From Phyto melanocephala (taxonomy: Eukaryota; Arthropoda; Insecta; Diptera; Rhinophoridae), in contig OW799234.1 of assembly GCA_941918925.1 (NCBI GenBank), positions 108,931,884 to 108,995,883 on the forward strand: 64,000 bases of DNA, in the 5' to 3' direction. This document shows positions 44,629 through 56,901 of this stretch, in pieces (position 1 is the stretch's first letter; the number at the start of each line of letters is the position of its first letter). Position numbers and translations under genes: made by a program. Below the pieces are notes generated by a model that saw only the letters and a list, made by a program, of their open reading frames with translations, was not told where the DNA came from and made no database searches.

Positions 44629-45125
44629 TGCCCACTTTTCTAATTACGAAATTATAGTCAGGACAGCTCAAAAAGTGTGCAAAGTTTCAGAAAAATCAGT
44701 CAAGTGCAAGAATCTTATTTTTTAACTTTTTATACCTTTTTTGATATGGGCGTGGTCCCGCCTACTTTTCTAATAACGAAATTGTGTAATCATGACAGCT
44801 CAACATGTGTGAAAAGTTTCAAAAAAATCGGTCCAATGCAAGTACCTCAAAATTATAACTTTTTTATTATGGGCGTGGCCCCGCCCACTTTTCTAATCAA
44901 GAAATTGTATAGTCATCACAGCTCAATATGTGTGAAAAGTTTCAAAAAAATCGGTCCAGTGCAAGTAGCTAAAAATTATAACTACTTTTATTATGGGCGT
45001 GGCCCTGCCCACCTTTCTAATCACGAAACTGTATAGTCATGACAGCTTAAATATGTGTGCAAAGTTTCAGAAAAATCGGTCAAGTGCAAGTAGCTAAAAA
45101 TTATAACGTATTTTTTATGGGCCCA
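44626..45125 (+). repeat. 123-bp tandem repeat, about four units
   Basis: Units are marked by GGGCGTGG(C/T)CC(C/T)GCC at 44749, 44872 and 44995, with an older unit from about 44626. Each contains CACTTTTCTAATCACGAAAT-like sequence, CA(T)GACAGCTCAA, TGTGTG.AAAGTTTC, AAAAATCGGTC and GTGCAAGTA. The period is 123 bp. The 119-codon frame through it is a repeat translation, helped by 123 being a multiple of three. Confidence 0.8.
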
Positions 45126-47394
45126 CTTTTTAAAAAATTAAAATCATTTAAACACTTTGTTTGACTTGTAAAGTATAGTTTGACCCCAATAAAACGGAAA
45201 AATTCGATAAAGTTTAAATTCTTCTGTGAATAACTTTTGTTTTAAAATTTATACAAAATATTGGATGAGGTTATTTAAATAAGTGTTGAATGTGACTTAG
45301 TAAAATAAAAATAAAAAAATGTTTCCCTTTAAAATATTTTTCAGAGTATTACGTTATTTGCGCGGTTAGTCTAACCTATTAGAAATATAGACAACAAAAT
45401 TAAAGTAACTGACAAAAAGCATTTTTTTTTTAAGAACTAAGGTAAAACATCTTTATAAGTCGAATAAGATCAGGGTACAGTAAAATCTTCATAAAAAATA
45501 TAAACAAATTTGAACAAAAGTGAAAAAAAACCTTCCCCCATAGCAATTTCGCATGATAATTTAAAAATTGTTTTCGCTGCAACCAAACAACAAAATTATT
45601 TTATAAATTATGGGCGTCAGTATGTACTGAGCTTCTTTTTTGTACACATTTTGACTCTTTAATATACATAAATCAAACATAAAACAGGCGCCATTTAGTT
45701 GTTCTTATTTGAATATGATAGCCACAAACAGAAAAGAACTTTTAACAAAAACAATAATTTAATACTTAAATACATGTACGTCAAATAATTTCACATAATA
45801 AATAAATACTAAAAAATGCGTGTTTGAAGTCAATATAACGAAGAAAGTATTTGCCCGTGTTTATTCCACCACAATTTAAAATCGAATCTTTAATATAATC
45901 AGAAGTACAAAATCATAAATAATCCAAAGGAAAAGCTAAACACACGTGAACTAATATTTATTTAAATTGCGAATCGTGTGTTCCTAAACCAAACACGTAC
46001 ATACTCATAAACATATCCATAAAATTGTATGAGTGTGCCATTGAGGTGAAAAGGAAGACATAACATCTTCGTATACATGAGTAGACCATTGTAACACAAT
46101 GTACAAATGTATGTTTTTATTCAGTTTAACTTCATTATTTGATTAGATATGATATTCAAAAAATACTAATCAGCATGTGTATAAGTAAGTAGCAGTCAAA
46201 GCACTATTGGAGTAAGTAAATAACTGAATGAATACTAAAATCAAATAAAAAATGGAAATTAGTGGTAAGCCTCTTCTTGTCACATGCAAGTATGTATGTA
46301 TTGCTGTTGAACAACAAGAGAAGAGCAGTGATTCCCAAAATTTTGTCGAAATATAATTTATTAAAAATATTTTGTAGAGAAATTTTTTTATAATTGTGTA
46401 AAAAAAGTTTATTTTTTATTAAGAAAATTTTTTAACGATATTGATTACATATGTATGTATGTTCTTATAGTGGTCTTAAATATGCATTTAAATTTTTTCC
46501 GAAAACAAAGAGACCGCTATACATTTTTAAAAGTTTCTTTAAGAAGTAATTAACTTAACATTTTCTTTTAATAATTCAATAAAAGTTTTATATTGAGAAA
46601 TTATTGCAAACATTCTATAGAATATTAATCGAATATTTGTCTTCCAACGGTTAAGGGAATATGATGCCTCGTCAATAGTTACAAGTAAGTTCTACAGTTT
46701 TTCTAATATGATCATGATATTACTTTCAAATCAAAGTTGTATTTCAGTTTCATTCAGCACTATTACACCAATTTACTTAATCTGACACAACAAATATCAA
46801 ATTACAACGATTTTTTTCTTTTTCAAGATGCTTAAACTTCTTTTTTTTACATATTGGCATTTAGAATTCGTTGTAGAATTTAATTTCAGAATACATATAA
46901 AAACTATTTGGTTTTTATATGAGCGTTTTTTTTAATTAAGGACAGTGGTTTTGCTTAAAGTTGCTGGACTGAATTCTGTTTCAGCAATATGTCAGGGCAT
47001 CCTATGCTCTAAGTTGTGCCCATTGTCATCGAACCATAAATTAATTTTAAGAAATGGAACTGTCATTTTATTTACACCTTTCGATAATTTTCTGTACGGC
47101 CACGTAAAGTTACTGGTATATCATGATACAACAGCATCCTGCCCAGATGGTCATATGGCCCAAACCATTTTTAATGTCAATGCCTTGTATAATTTTTTTT
47201 TTTTTTATCAAAATTTGCTATTCTGTCTTATTATTAAAATTTCATGATTTAAGGGGGTACAAAAGCACCCTCTTCGAAATGATAAAAACGAGATTTGGTT
47301 TCAGCAAAATACTGCAATTATTACAAGGCTTAGTGTAGGCAAACCTTCTTCACTAAGTTTGTCTAAAAACGGCTAAACATATCAAATATCACTT
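45126..47394. other. AT-rich non-coding DNA
   Basis: No gene is recognised. At 46945-47160 base composition is more balanced and a 100-codon plus-strand frame exists, but its sequence resembles nothing I know. It may be a decayed insertion. Confidence 0.4.
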
Positions 47395-47475
47395 TAAAAT
47401 TTTAAATGAAAATTGCAGAAATTTCACACGGAAAGACAAACCTATATATACCCTTACACTCACTGTGAAGGGTAT
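47395..47475 (-). mobile_element. DINE-like 5' end fragment
   Basis: AAATTTCACACGGAAAGACA, AACCTATATATACCCTTACA and CTGTGAAGGGTATAATAAA correspond to the last 80 bp of 28439-29228. The remainder is absent. Confidence 0.65.
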
Positions 47476-48859
47476 AATAAAACATATAGGTGACGTGTAT
47501 TTATTTTAGCAATTTTGTGAGCATTTATTTAATTGGTTTCCTAGGTCGACCTTAAATGGAAGGTAAGAATAATTATTGATCAATCTTCATATAATTTGTT
47601 AAGCAATATATGTTGTTACGGAATTTATTTTAATAATATTTTAAAATGAGTTTAAAAGTACATTCGTAAAGGGACTAGGAGAAATTATAAGCAAAACCAT
47701 AGTGATTCATAATTTTAAATATAAATTTAATTAAAATATGTTTTTTTAATATTACGTCATTAACTTTGATGACATCACTTTGATTAATGGCATTTAGAAT
47801 TCAATTCTCAAAATGATTCTTAATCGATAACAAAACAAATAAACAGTACAAACAAGCAATGCCCATCTAACCTACATGATGGTGAGGGTTCATGACTGAC
47901 AGATGTTAACACACGTATTAGTTTAATCATAAACTTTTTAAATTAAATGATATGTATTTTAAATTATTTTAATTTTATATAAAGAACAAACAAAAAAAAA
48001 TTCCAAAAACTATTACAAATTTAAAAAGTAAACATTTTTTGTTTATACTTGTATTGTGTATTGTTAAAGTAAATAAAGTGATTCTTAAATCACTAAAAAA
48101 AAATGGAAACGGTAAATGGTTAAGAAAAAGGAAAATAATTCGGCAATACAATAAAGTTATTAATATAAATCGTAAACGTTTTCAGTTTTTAAGATTTCTA
48201 GAGAAAAATAATTGATTACTCCATGTCACATGCTACTATTCTAACTCATTTTCTTTCTCTGAAATGTTTTTAATTTTTTTGATTGATTAATGACAAATTT
48301 TCTAAGATATATTATTAGCTTAAAACTTTAAAGTTTGTTAGAAAACCATCGATACTGTCGATAGTATTGAATTCTTTTAATTATTCATTTTTTTGTAGTT
48401 TGATGTATTTATGTATGTAGTGAAATGTATTTTTAACAAAAAAACTAATACATTTAACGACCATAGTGAAGTTCATAGTTGTTATATTTAAAAAAATAAT
48501 GACAGAAAAAACAATATAAAGCATAAAAAATTAACATAAAGAAAAAAGTTTAGAATCAATTTCTTACAAAAACGTTTTTTAATTAATGGTAGGCAAAACG
48601 TAGCGAGGATCTTAGCATTTAACAAAGTTATGAAATTCTGTATCCTCTACTATATTGAATGGCTGTACGGTCAGAGTCATTATGGCAATATCAAGTTCTT
48701 ATTTACGATCGGAGTCTATTTTGTAGGTTTTAGATTTTTTGAACACATACTCTATTGTGTTTGGTTGTTTCAGTAGTTATTTTGAAAAAGGATGGGCACA
48801 TTTTAGATTGCCACTAGTTTTGTAAACTTTCGCACATAACCGACATTTATCACTTATAT
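47476..48859. other. AT-rich non-coding DNA
   Basis: Nothing identified beyond poly-A/T runs. Confidence 0.4.
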
Positions 48860-50281
48860 TTATACCCTTCACCTGTGGTGCACAAGGGTATGTATAGCTT
48901 TGTCATTCCGTTTGTAATTTCTACAATTTTCATTTTCGACCCCATAATGAATATATTTTCTGAAAGCTTAAGAATGGAGGAGTCGATTAAGCATTGACCG
49001 TCTGTCCGTCTGCCCGTCTTTTTTTAGAAGCAACTATATGTTCCTGAGATCTGTGTATGGTATCAATCTCTTGGAAATATCCGGGAATAAATCGCTATTG
49101 AAACTCAACACAATCGCCCAATAACTTTCTGAGATATGAGCAAAAAACCACGACCACCTCGTTTTTTTTTCACAATTACAATAACAACATACATACATAT
49201 ATACTGGCAAAAAAAGTTTTTTATTTTATATATTATTTATATTTTTATTACTTTTTTTATATATTTTTTTTTTTAATTTTTTTAAAATTTTTTTAAAATT
49301 TTTTTTTTTTAATTTTTTTTTTAATTTTTTTTATTGTTTTTTTTTTTTTGTTTTTAATATGCATTTTTTATATTTTTTTTGAAACGTACGTTAACTCAAT
49401 TTATAATTTTGCAATGAGATGTTTTTATACACACGCAAAGAAAAACCATGGTTACGGCATGATCACGACGGTCATATTATTTTTTCTAAAACAATATTTG
49501 GTTGTCGAAAACAAGTAATAGTTATTTTTGTTTCATTTCATCATATATTTTGTCACGATAATCAAGCATTTGTTTGAATTGTATCATTTAATGATTACTT
49601 TTCATAAAAATATCAAAATGGTTATCATTTAAAAATAGTATGATTTAAAAAACCTAATTAGCCAAAAATAACATTATATTCAAAAGCATTTAAAATTACA
49701 AATAATCATTAAATAATTGATGAGACAACAGTATGATTAAAAATTAATCAAGCTATGATTTTTTTTAATAATAATATGATTTCAACTGTTCTTCTTCTTG
49801 CTGAATAAATTTTTATTATTTGAAAGGTTTGAGATGTCAAAAAAAGGAACAAAAATTTTGAAAAATTAAAGAAAATTTAAAAATAAACGTGAAAATGTTA
49901 AACAAAATTGGCAAAAAAATTGCAATTAAATTGGTAAGTACAATCAATATGTGTATGATACAGCAAAAGACAATAATTTGCCGTAAAAAAGCAAAAATTG
50001 TCGATTTCAATTGTAGTCATATATATGATTATTGAATGATACTTTAATTAAACATAATAATGATAACTGGTAACCATTATTATTTTTAACCATAATCATA
50101 CAATTCAATCATAGTATGTTGCTCTTCGATTATGGTTACCACAACCATATTTTTTCTTTGCGTGTATGTATGTTTTTTATTTCATATGAGATGAATGGTG
50201 ATACAAACTATTGTTATTGCATGACTACACTGTGAAGGGTAAATAAGATTCGGCACGGCCGAATATAGCACTGTTACTTGT
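48860..50281 (+). mobile_element. DINE-like element, short subfamily, with nested MITE
   Basis: TTATACCCTTCACCTGTGGT at the start, TTTGTCATTCCGTTTGTAAT, TTTTCGACCCCATAATGAAT, GGAGGAGTCGATTAAGC, a GTCTGTCCGTC run, a T-rich tract (49205-49380), GAGATGAATGGTGATACAA, CTACACTGTGAAGGGTA, the hairpin ATTCGGCACGGCCGAAT (50248-50264) and TAGCACTGTTACTTGT. The insert 49431-50165 interrupts sequence that is continuous in 30101-30844. It is the same subfamily as 28439-29228 but inverted. Confidence 0.8.
49431..50165. mobile_element. MITE with ACACGCAAAGAAAAA ends, nested in DINE
   Basis: The left end is ACACGCAAAGAAAAACCATG and the right end, in reverse complement, ACACGCAAAGAAAAAATATG; both continue into GGTT(A/G). 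Subterminal ATCATA/TATGAT and GGTTACC motifs recur. It is 735 bp and non-coding. Related copy at 54248-55285. Confidence 0.75.
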
Positions 50282-51600
50282 TCTTTTTTTTGTAATTCTA
50301 AACCTCGGAATTTCCTCACGTACCTTCTTCGCTGGAATAGCTTCTGTTTCTAAATTAACTCGCTTATTTCTCAAAATGAAAGAAAGGGTTGGGAATAACT
50401 GGCTTTATGGCAATTAAATGTGATTTTGTACATAAGACATCTTGTTAATATTTTATTTCTTTTATAGTGCTTGTTAGTATTGATTTATTGTTTATGTGTT
50501 CTTTTTTATTTTGTTGCGAATATATTCAAAGTTATGGTGAATGTTTATATATTTTTTGATTAATTGTTTAAAAGTACAGTTTTATTGTGTTTATTTGTGG
50601 GAATTTTAAGTGTTCTTAAGTATTTGTATACAAATTATTTAATATTTTTTTAATACTACTTCAAGTTTTTTTATTTAAGTAACCTAAATGTTTGCTGAAA
50701 AGAACTTCTTATATGTTACTTAACATATCAAAATACATATATTAAATAAAATTATTTTAAAATAAATTTATCATATATAGTAGAAAATATGGCACAATCG
50801 AAAAAAATTTTTAACAAGAATTATAAATATTTTTAATAGATTATATAAGAGATTTAAAAAAAACTACAACTGTTAAAAAATAAAGTTTGATAATTAGTTG
50901 AAAGATAAAATTTTACCCCCATTTTGGTTTATCAAAAAAAAAGTGCCAAAGACAATTTCGATATATGGAGTTAAAAATATGGGGAGAACCTTAACAAATT
51001 ACAGTGTTCTTAAAAATAACTCGTTATGAAGAAAAATTCGTTTTAGAGAAGTTTAAATGTAATATGAAAACAAAATGTATGGAAAATTTTATATAAAGAA
51101 ATTTATGCATAGAGATTATTTTAAACAAAATATATAGCAATTTATTGAGAGAATCAAAGCTAATAAAAAAATTTCATTAAAGAATTTAAATATTTTCTAA
51201 GAAATGTATTTATTTAATTATTTTTAATCCTCTTAAAACAAATAAATCAAAAATGTTCTTAAAAAGATTTAGGTATTAAAAAGGTTTTAATACTTGCTTT
51301 TAAAAATATCGAAAAACATTTTTAAAGGAAAATGCATGTAAAATTTTTTCAAGAAGAAAATTTATTTAAAATTGTTTGTAAGAGAAAGGTCTCATGTAGG
51401 AGCCGCTAGCTCGTATTTTTTATGAAATTGAGTTTTGCAGTGAAAACTTTAATGAAATAGTGTAATAAATAACAGTTTTTCAAGAAATTTTATAAAATAA
51501 ATTACATTATGATAATACAGTTTTTATTACGTTTTTTCCTTCTCCTATAAAGTTGCCATTATTTTAGTTAGGGAATTTTTAACTTCTGACAAACGATATA
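50282..51600. other. AT-rich non-coding DNA
   Basis: Nothing identified up to the pogo-like element. Confidence 0.4.
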
Positions 51601-52609
51601 CAGTCGAACTTCTCTATAGCGAACTTCTCTATAACGAAATCTTCTCTATAACAAATAAAATTCGTGAACACAACATTTTTGTAAGAACTTCCATACATTT
51701 TGATCTCCCTATAACGAACTTCCCTATAGCGAAGTTCTCTCTGTAACGTACAATTTTTTAAGACCTAAATAGAATTTTTCACACTAAATAATCTCTCTAT
51801 TGCGAAGTTTTTAGCAATCGATTTTTTGTATCAATTTAGTCACAGAAAATATAACTGTAAAAGACGTTACATTTTCAACGCTCGCTACGACTGTCACACA
51901 AAAAAGAAAACAGTGGCATAAGTTTACACACCTACATACGCAGATCGTGGAATTCAGATGTCAAAAGTGGAACAATTTGTAACTGTTTTAAGAAAGCTGG
52001 ATTTCCGATACATTTTACAGAAACTGCAGATATATTAGATAAAAATAATTCCCATTTATCAGAGTTATGGTTGGAATATGCAAACAGCAATAATATTGAA
52101 GGGGTAGAGGTTGAAGATTAAGTAAATGTTGATTGCTTTCTGACATAGAACAAAATATTTCAGAATTACCTTCATTTTCCCAATTACACTCGTCTTTTAA
52201 CACGATACGAACCTTTTTGGAACCTCGAAACAATGTACCTGAGGATATTTTTTCCTTCTTAATCGTTGTTAAGACTTTGTTGACGAAGAAAAGTGGAAAC
52301 ATCGAAAGCAAATGAAAATTACATCTTTCTTTAACACCATATAAAAACTTGCTTTAATATACATATATTTTTTTCTACATTTAAACAAAAAATTTAATTG
52401 TGTTCATGTAAAAAAAAATGTTCTCCAAGTATAATTTTTTTCTACGTAATTTTTTTTCTATGTAATAATAAAAAAATTAATGTGTTCATGTAAAAATTAT
52501 TTTTTTTGTCTTAATAAATATATTTTCTGCAGTTTCTCTATAACGAATTTTCTCTATAACGTAGAAATTTGACGGTCTCCAACTGCTACGTTATAGAGAA
52601 GTTCGACTG
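51601..52609 (+). mobile_element. Pogo/Tigger-like DNA transposon, internally deleted
   Basis: The left TIR is CAGTCGAACTTCTCTATAGC, and the right in reverse complement CAGTCGAACTTCTCTATAAC, both next to TA. CAGT..AACCTCTCTATAACGA-type ends are characteristic of Tigger/pogo elements. Extra copies of CGAACTTCTCTATA-like sequence lie inside the left end. Of the transposase only the C-terminal part survives on the plus strand. It reads NCFKKAGFPIHFTETADIL (about 51981-52040) and SELWLEYANSNNIEGVEVED then stop, then in another frame SDIEQNISELPSF...RTFLEPRNNVPEDI..FLIVV to a stop at 52313. The DNA-binding and DDE core are deleted. Confidence 0.75.
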
Positions 52610-53225
52610 TACTAATTTTACAGAATTTTATCATTTAAATAAAAAAAAAAATTTATTTTCAGGCTCGTAAAAACTAAACATGCCAGTCAGCACAATAGTC
52701 GAGCTACTATAATATGTACACTTTAACATATACGTAAAACAAAAAAAACAGTAATTATTTTGTATCCTTAAGTTATACAACACTTATAATGGATGTCTGT
52801 GTGAGTGTATTGTAAATAAAAGTTGCTATGCTGTATTAACTTAGCCTACGTTCGTTTTGTTTAACTTCTTTTGTTTTAATACAGTTGAGGTCAAAATAAG
52901 CAGCACTGTAAAATATAATACAAAACAAGCTTAATAACATACTAGTTATTATGGCAGCTAATTGAAATTAATGAAAATCCTTTAATATATGTCCCTTATT
53001 AGTGAGGACTCCCAAGCACAATACAACACTACGTGTGTTTTGCAGAAACATTTATGTTTACGTATATTCATACATGTTCAAGAAATAATGTTGAACATAA
53101 ACTCAAATTTGACTGTCATTTGTTTGACATGTATTGTTTGTGTGAATTAAATAAAATAAGCTTGAGACTCAGGTAAAAATAAAACGTTTTTCCAAAAAAT
53201 ATATAATGAAAAAATAAAAACACAT
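52610..53225. other. AT-rich spacer
   Basis: No gene or repeat is recognised. Confidence 0.4.
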
Positions 53226-53790
53226 ACAGGGTGACCCAAACAAAACTAACGATGTTAATTGTAAATAAAATATAGTTTTTTTCAGAAAATTATCTTAATA
53301 TTTTTTTAGAAGGATCTATGACAATCGGCCAAATGCTCGCTTCTATCCGATGGTTCATATTTTCAGTGATATTAAGAAATAATTAAGTTTTAATGTCATT
53401 ACCATGGCGAATTATCTCATAGTTTAGTTCTTGAATTGTTCTTGGCTTATTGACGTACACTTTCCCTTTTAAATATCCATAAAGAAGACCAACGGTGTCA
53501 AATTACAAAATCGTAGTGGCCAATTAACATTGCCACGATGCGATCCTGTTTCAACTACATATCTCCCAGGCCCAAATTCCTTATTTCTGGCCACAAAAAG
53601 TCCACTATTATCTGACGATAGCGAACACCATAAACCGGCCAAACAGTCAGTCGTTTTTTGTGGATGCATCACCTTTTTGTCTTCTTTTGTCCAAATGCGG
53701 CAGTTCTGCTTTTCAACAATTCCACTGAGTTGAAGGTGTAACATGTCGCTGAACAAGACCTTCAGTGTAAAATCAAAAAATCTGTAAAGG
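53226..53790 (-). mobile_element. Rosa-like Tc1/mariner transposase relic
   Basis: The minus strand reads VLFSDMLHLQLSGIVEKQNC, RIWTKEDKK, MHPQKTTDCLAGLWCSLSSD (positions about 53765-53590). After a deletion of the middle, including the QQDGATCH box, it reads GNVNWPLRFCNLTPLVFFMD near 53525-53475. This parallels the other copies (SDEAHF.L.GYV.KQNCRIW; WPPRSCDLTPLDYFLWG), but the key Asp residues are changed (SDM, CNLTPLV). The left edge CAGGGTGACCCAAACAAAAC may be a TIR; the right end is not clear. Confidence 0.7.
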
Positions 53791-54247
53791 CAGGATTTCC
53801 GGAAAAATGGATAATTTAATAAGTACCGTGTAATAGGATAATATTTTAAATTTTAATGGATTCTTACAATAATAAATTAATTAATTAAATTCGTAAATAA
53901 AATAATTGAAAATTTTTATATTAAACGATTTAAGTTTAGTTTGACTTAATTTAAGTATAAAATTTTTCCGACACACTCTTTAAATACGTTTTATTTTACA
54001 CAAATTTTTTTTATACCTTTAAGCTTTTGAAATGCTAAAAATAATTTAGTTTTGAATTCTTTTCTCATAGAGTTAATATGCTTCTATTTTTTGGCATCAT
54101 CCGTACACAGTTTGCATTCTATTATATTGTTTACAAATAGAAGGACTCCGTACCTGTTGTTTATTCCTTGCATACATTTACCCTCTTAAAGTCAATTGTA
54201 GTAGATGTTGCAGGTAAAAGGATTTTTAGGACTATAAGTGCTTACAT
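53791..54247. other. AT-rich spacer
   Basis: Nothing identified. Confidence 0.35.
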
Positions 54248-55285
54248 ACACAGAGAAAAAACAAGTTTACGACATGAACACAACGCTTTTTAGTCTCTAG
54301 AACAATATTTAATCATTATAAACAATTTATAGTTGTTTCTAATTGCACTGCTCTGCAAAAAATAATTTTTTGTCTTCCCATTTAATAAAACTATGTGGAC
54401 TATATGGATTTTGACGCGCTGAACTCAAATCCGTTGTCGGTTTTTTCCATCAGATCGGGATTTTTTTTATGGGCGTGGCAAATTTTTCCCCCTAAATTAG
54501 TCAGGTACAAAGACTTATTTTCTCCCAACTCGAGAACCAGTCACCCGATTTTCAAAGATTTTCAAAATCCATATAGCCCACATAATTTTATTAAATGGAG
54601 GATTTTGCTGCAGAGCAGTGTTGTTTTAACAATTATTTCGTTAACCTATCTAAGTGTTTGCTTAAATTTTGTTACTTAATGTTTACTTTTTATGAAACAG
54701 TATGGTTGTCCTTAGAATGACTAAAAAAATTATTCCGACAAACCCAGCAAAATTAACATTATACGTATAATCATTTCATTTAACAAATAATCATTAAATG
54801 TAAAATCATAGTGCACTTGCGAAGCAATCAAGCTATAAAAAATATTAACTAAAGTTTTATTTTCAACAGTTCTTCTTGTTGAATAATTGTTTATTAGTTT
54901 AAACGTTTGAAATGTGTAGACAATAAAGATGATTAAAAATATAAAAAAAATACCAAAAACAAAAGCAAACAAACAATAATTTATTCTAAAATAGAGCAAA
55001 GACTTTATCTTTTACTTGAAGTTATATTATGACTTTTCAAAATCTGATCATGGTTTTATGGTCTGGTGGTATCATTTTATGATTATATGAAATTAAGTTT
55101 TCATATTATATATGTATAGTATATAGAGATTATTTAATTATCTATTGTGGTTATAATATAATGAGACTTTAATTAAACATAATAATGTTAATTTTCAACC
55201 ATTCAACCATTATACGTTCTGACCGCAATCATACAATCACGTTGCTCTCAATTATGCTCACCTCAACTCAATTTTTTTGCGATAT
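54248..55285. mobile_element. Second copy of the ACACGCAAAG-type MITE, with a nested MITE
   Basis: The left end is ACACAGAGAAAAAACAAGTT, then TACGACATGAACACAACG; the right end reads CTCAACTCAATTTTTTTGCG. It shares with 49431-50165 the segments ACGGCATGATCACGACG-like, AGAACAATATTT, TTCAACAGTTCTTCTTG.TGA and GTTTGAAATGTG. It is diverged and, after subtracting the 275-bp insert at 54346-54620, about 760 bp long. Confidence 0.6.
54346..54620. mobile_element. Palindromic MITE nested in the previous element
   Basis: The left arm CACTGCTCTGCAAAAAATAA... and right arm, in reverse complement CACTGCTCTGCAGCAAAATC..., share AATTTAATAAAA.TATGTGG.CTATATGGATTTTGA over about 65 bp. The 94-codon frame across it is a by-product. 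A TTG on both sides may be the target. Confidence 0.7.
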
Positions 55286-55303
55286 GTATTAATAGATTAG
55301 AAA

Positions 55304-56250
55304 ATGGTGATGTTAAATTTTTTATGCTCAGATCACAGTAATGAATTTGATGTTATTGACCTTGATATACCCATTTGGAAACTAAAAACCCTTCTTAGAT
55401 TTACGAATGCATTGACCAAACTTACTATATCAATATATCGTTTAAACCGCACACAATTAATATTTCTGATTAACTTATGGCCAGATAACTTCTCACTTAT
55501 TAGGAGAGTTCCTTAGGGATACCTCTTAGGACCACTCTTCTTTTCCTTATGTGCAAATGACTTGCCAAAACAACTTTTTAATTACAAAGTCTATTTATAC
55601 GTAGATGACGTGCAATTTTCCTTAAGAAACTCAGTTCAAAATATTGCTTTAGACATATTCTGCCTAAATGATAACTTCAACCAAATGTGTTTTTGAACAA
55701 GATCTAATGGTCTTGGTTTGAATCCGCTTAAATCTAAATGCATCGTAATATCGAGCCAAAGTTAAGTTCTTCACATACTCGAAGACATTCTTTGAAATGG
55801 GGAGAAAATTTAAATTGTTGACAAATCTAATTTTCAATAGCAGATTGACGCGAACTGATTACGTAAACTCAATGTTTGGTCAAACATTTGTACAGTTAAA
55901 GGGTCTTTGGCCCACCAATTTTTTGTCACTTAGTATAGATAACTAAATGTGTTGTTTAATAATATTATAAGATACGTCTACGGATTAAGAAGGTTAGATC
56001 ATGTTTCCTTTGTTTCCACCAATCTTTATAAAGTCTCCCTGGAGAGTCTGATGAAAATTCGAACTCCCACATTTTTAAACACCCAAATATGTATTTGACG
56101 AAATACGCTTTTTCCAATCGCTATGAAGCTGACAAATTGTTTTACCCCAACAGCAATTTCTTACGTCTAAGTGGCAGTTTTCCACTAAGTCAATAATTTA
56201 ACAGTAATGCTAATAGTTTCAAAACATTCTTATTTAACTTTTTCACTTAA
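55304..56250 (+). pseudogene. Non-LTR retrotransposon reverse transcriptase relic
   Basis: Plus-strand fragments in the order of a LINE RT: RRVP then stop, GYLLGPLFFSLCANDLPKQL (the GVPQGS.LGPL block), LYVDDVQFSL (catalytic Y.DD motif), LNDNFNQM, NGLGLNPLKSKCIVIS (thumb side). Further on come NNIIRYVYGLRRLDHVS and KIRTPTFLN, typical of the C-terminal part of jockey/I-type elements. Stops and frameshifts are frequent. The endonuclease and 5' part are missing. The assignment to a clade is inference. Confidence 0.75.
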
Positions 56251-56258
56251 TTTTCTTT

Positions 56259-56901
56259 TTATACCCTTCACAGAGAGTGTAAGGGTATATATATAGGTTT
56301 GTCATTACGTGTGAAATTTTACCAATATTCAGTTGCGACTCCATAAAGAATATATTTTCTGAAAGCTTATTGCTAGGAAAGTCGATTACACAATGTCCGT
56401 TTATCCATGTGTATGTTGAAATCAGTTTTTTGAAACCCCTAACAGCGCGCATACAAACTTGGTAAAGTGGTTAGACTGGTTTTGGTTACGAAACCCATCT
56501 CAGGCAAAAAATGTTTTCTAATTATTTATATTTTATAATTTTACAATGGGAAAAGAAATAAAATTAAACTTACATTATTTCATATCAATGAGAAGGAAAT
56601 GGTGTAAAAATTCAACCTCCATAATATTGGTATCAAAAGAAAGAGCTTGACCAGTACAATATAGTTAACTTTGAAAAATCTAAAATCCAAGATGGCATTC
56701 TAAACAAAATGGCGGATAATTTTTTGTCTCAACCCTATCAACATGGGTATCAAATGAAAGAGCTTGACTTGTAGAATACAGTTAAATGCAGTTAAATTAA
56801 AAATGGCATATAACATTAAATCTGAAATCTAGGCTAAGCTACGCCATGGTTACTATACCTAGGGCGGTGGGTGTTTTCAGATTCTCAACGGCCGAATACT
56901 T
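56259..56901 (+). mobile_element. DINE-like element, short subfamily
   Basis: TTATACCCTTCACAGAGAGT, GTAAGGGTATATATATAGG, TTGTCATTACGTGTGAAAT, GACTCCATAAAGAATATATT, AAAGTCGATTACACAATGTC and GTGTATGTTGAAATCAG, then a worn interior with GGTATCAAATGAAAGAGCTT. It ends with the decayed hairpin ATTCTCAACGGCCGAATA. No coding content. Confidence 0.65.

Noticed and set aside
44677..45036. 119-codon plus-strand frame
   Set aside because: It spans 123-bp tandem repeats whose period is a multiple of three, so an open frame persists without coding function.
46945..47247. Possible gene of 100 codons
   Set aside because: No recognisable domain, no homologous piece nearby, and the tail is a T-run; kept only as a note under the spacer.
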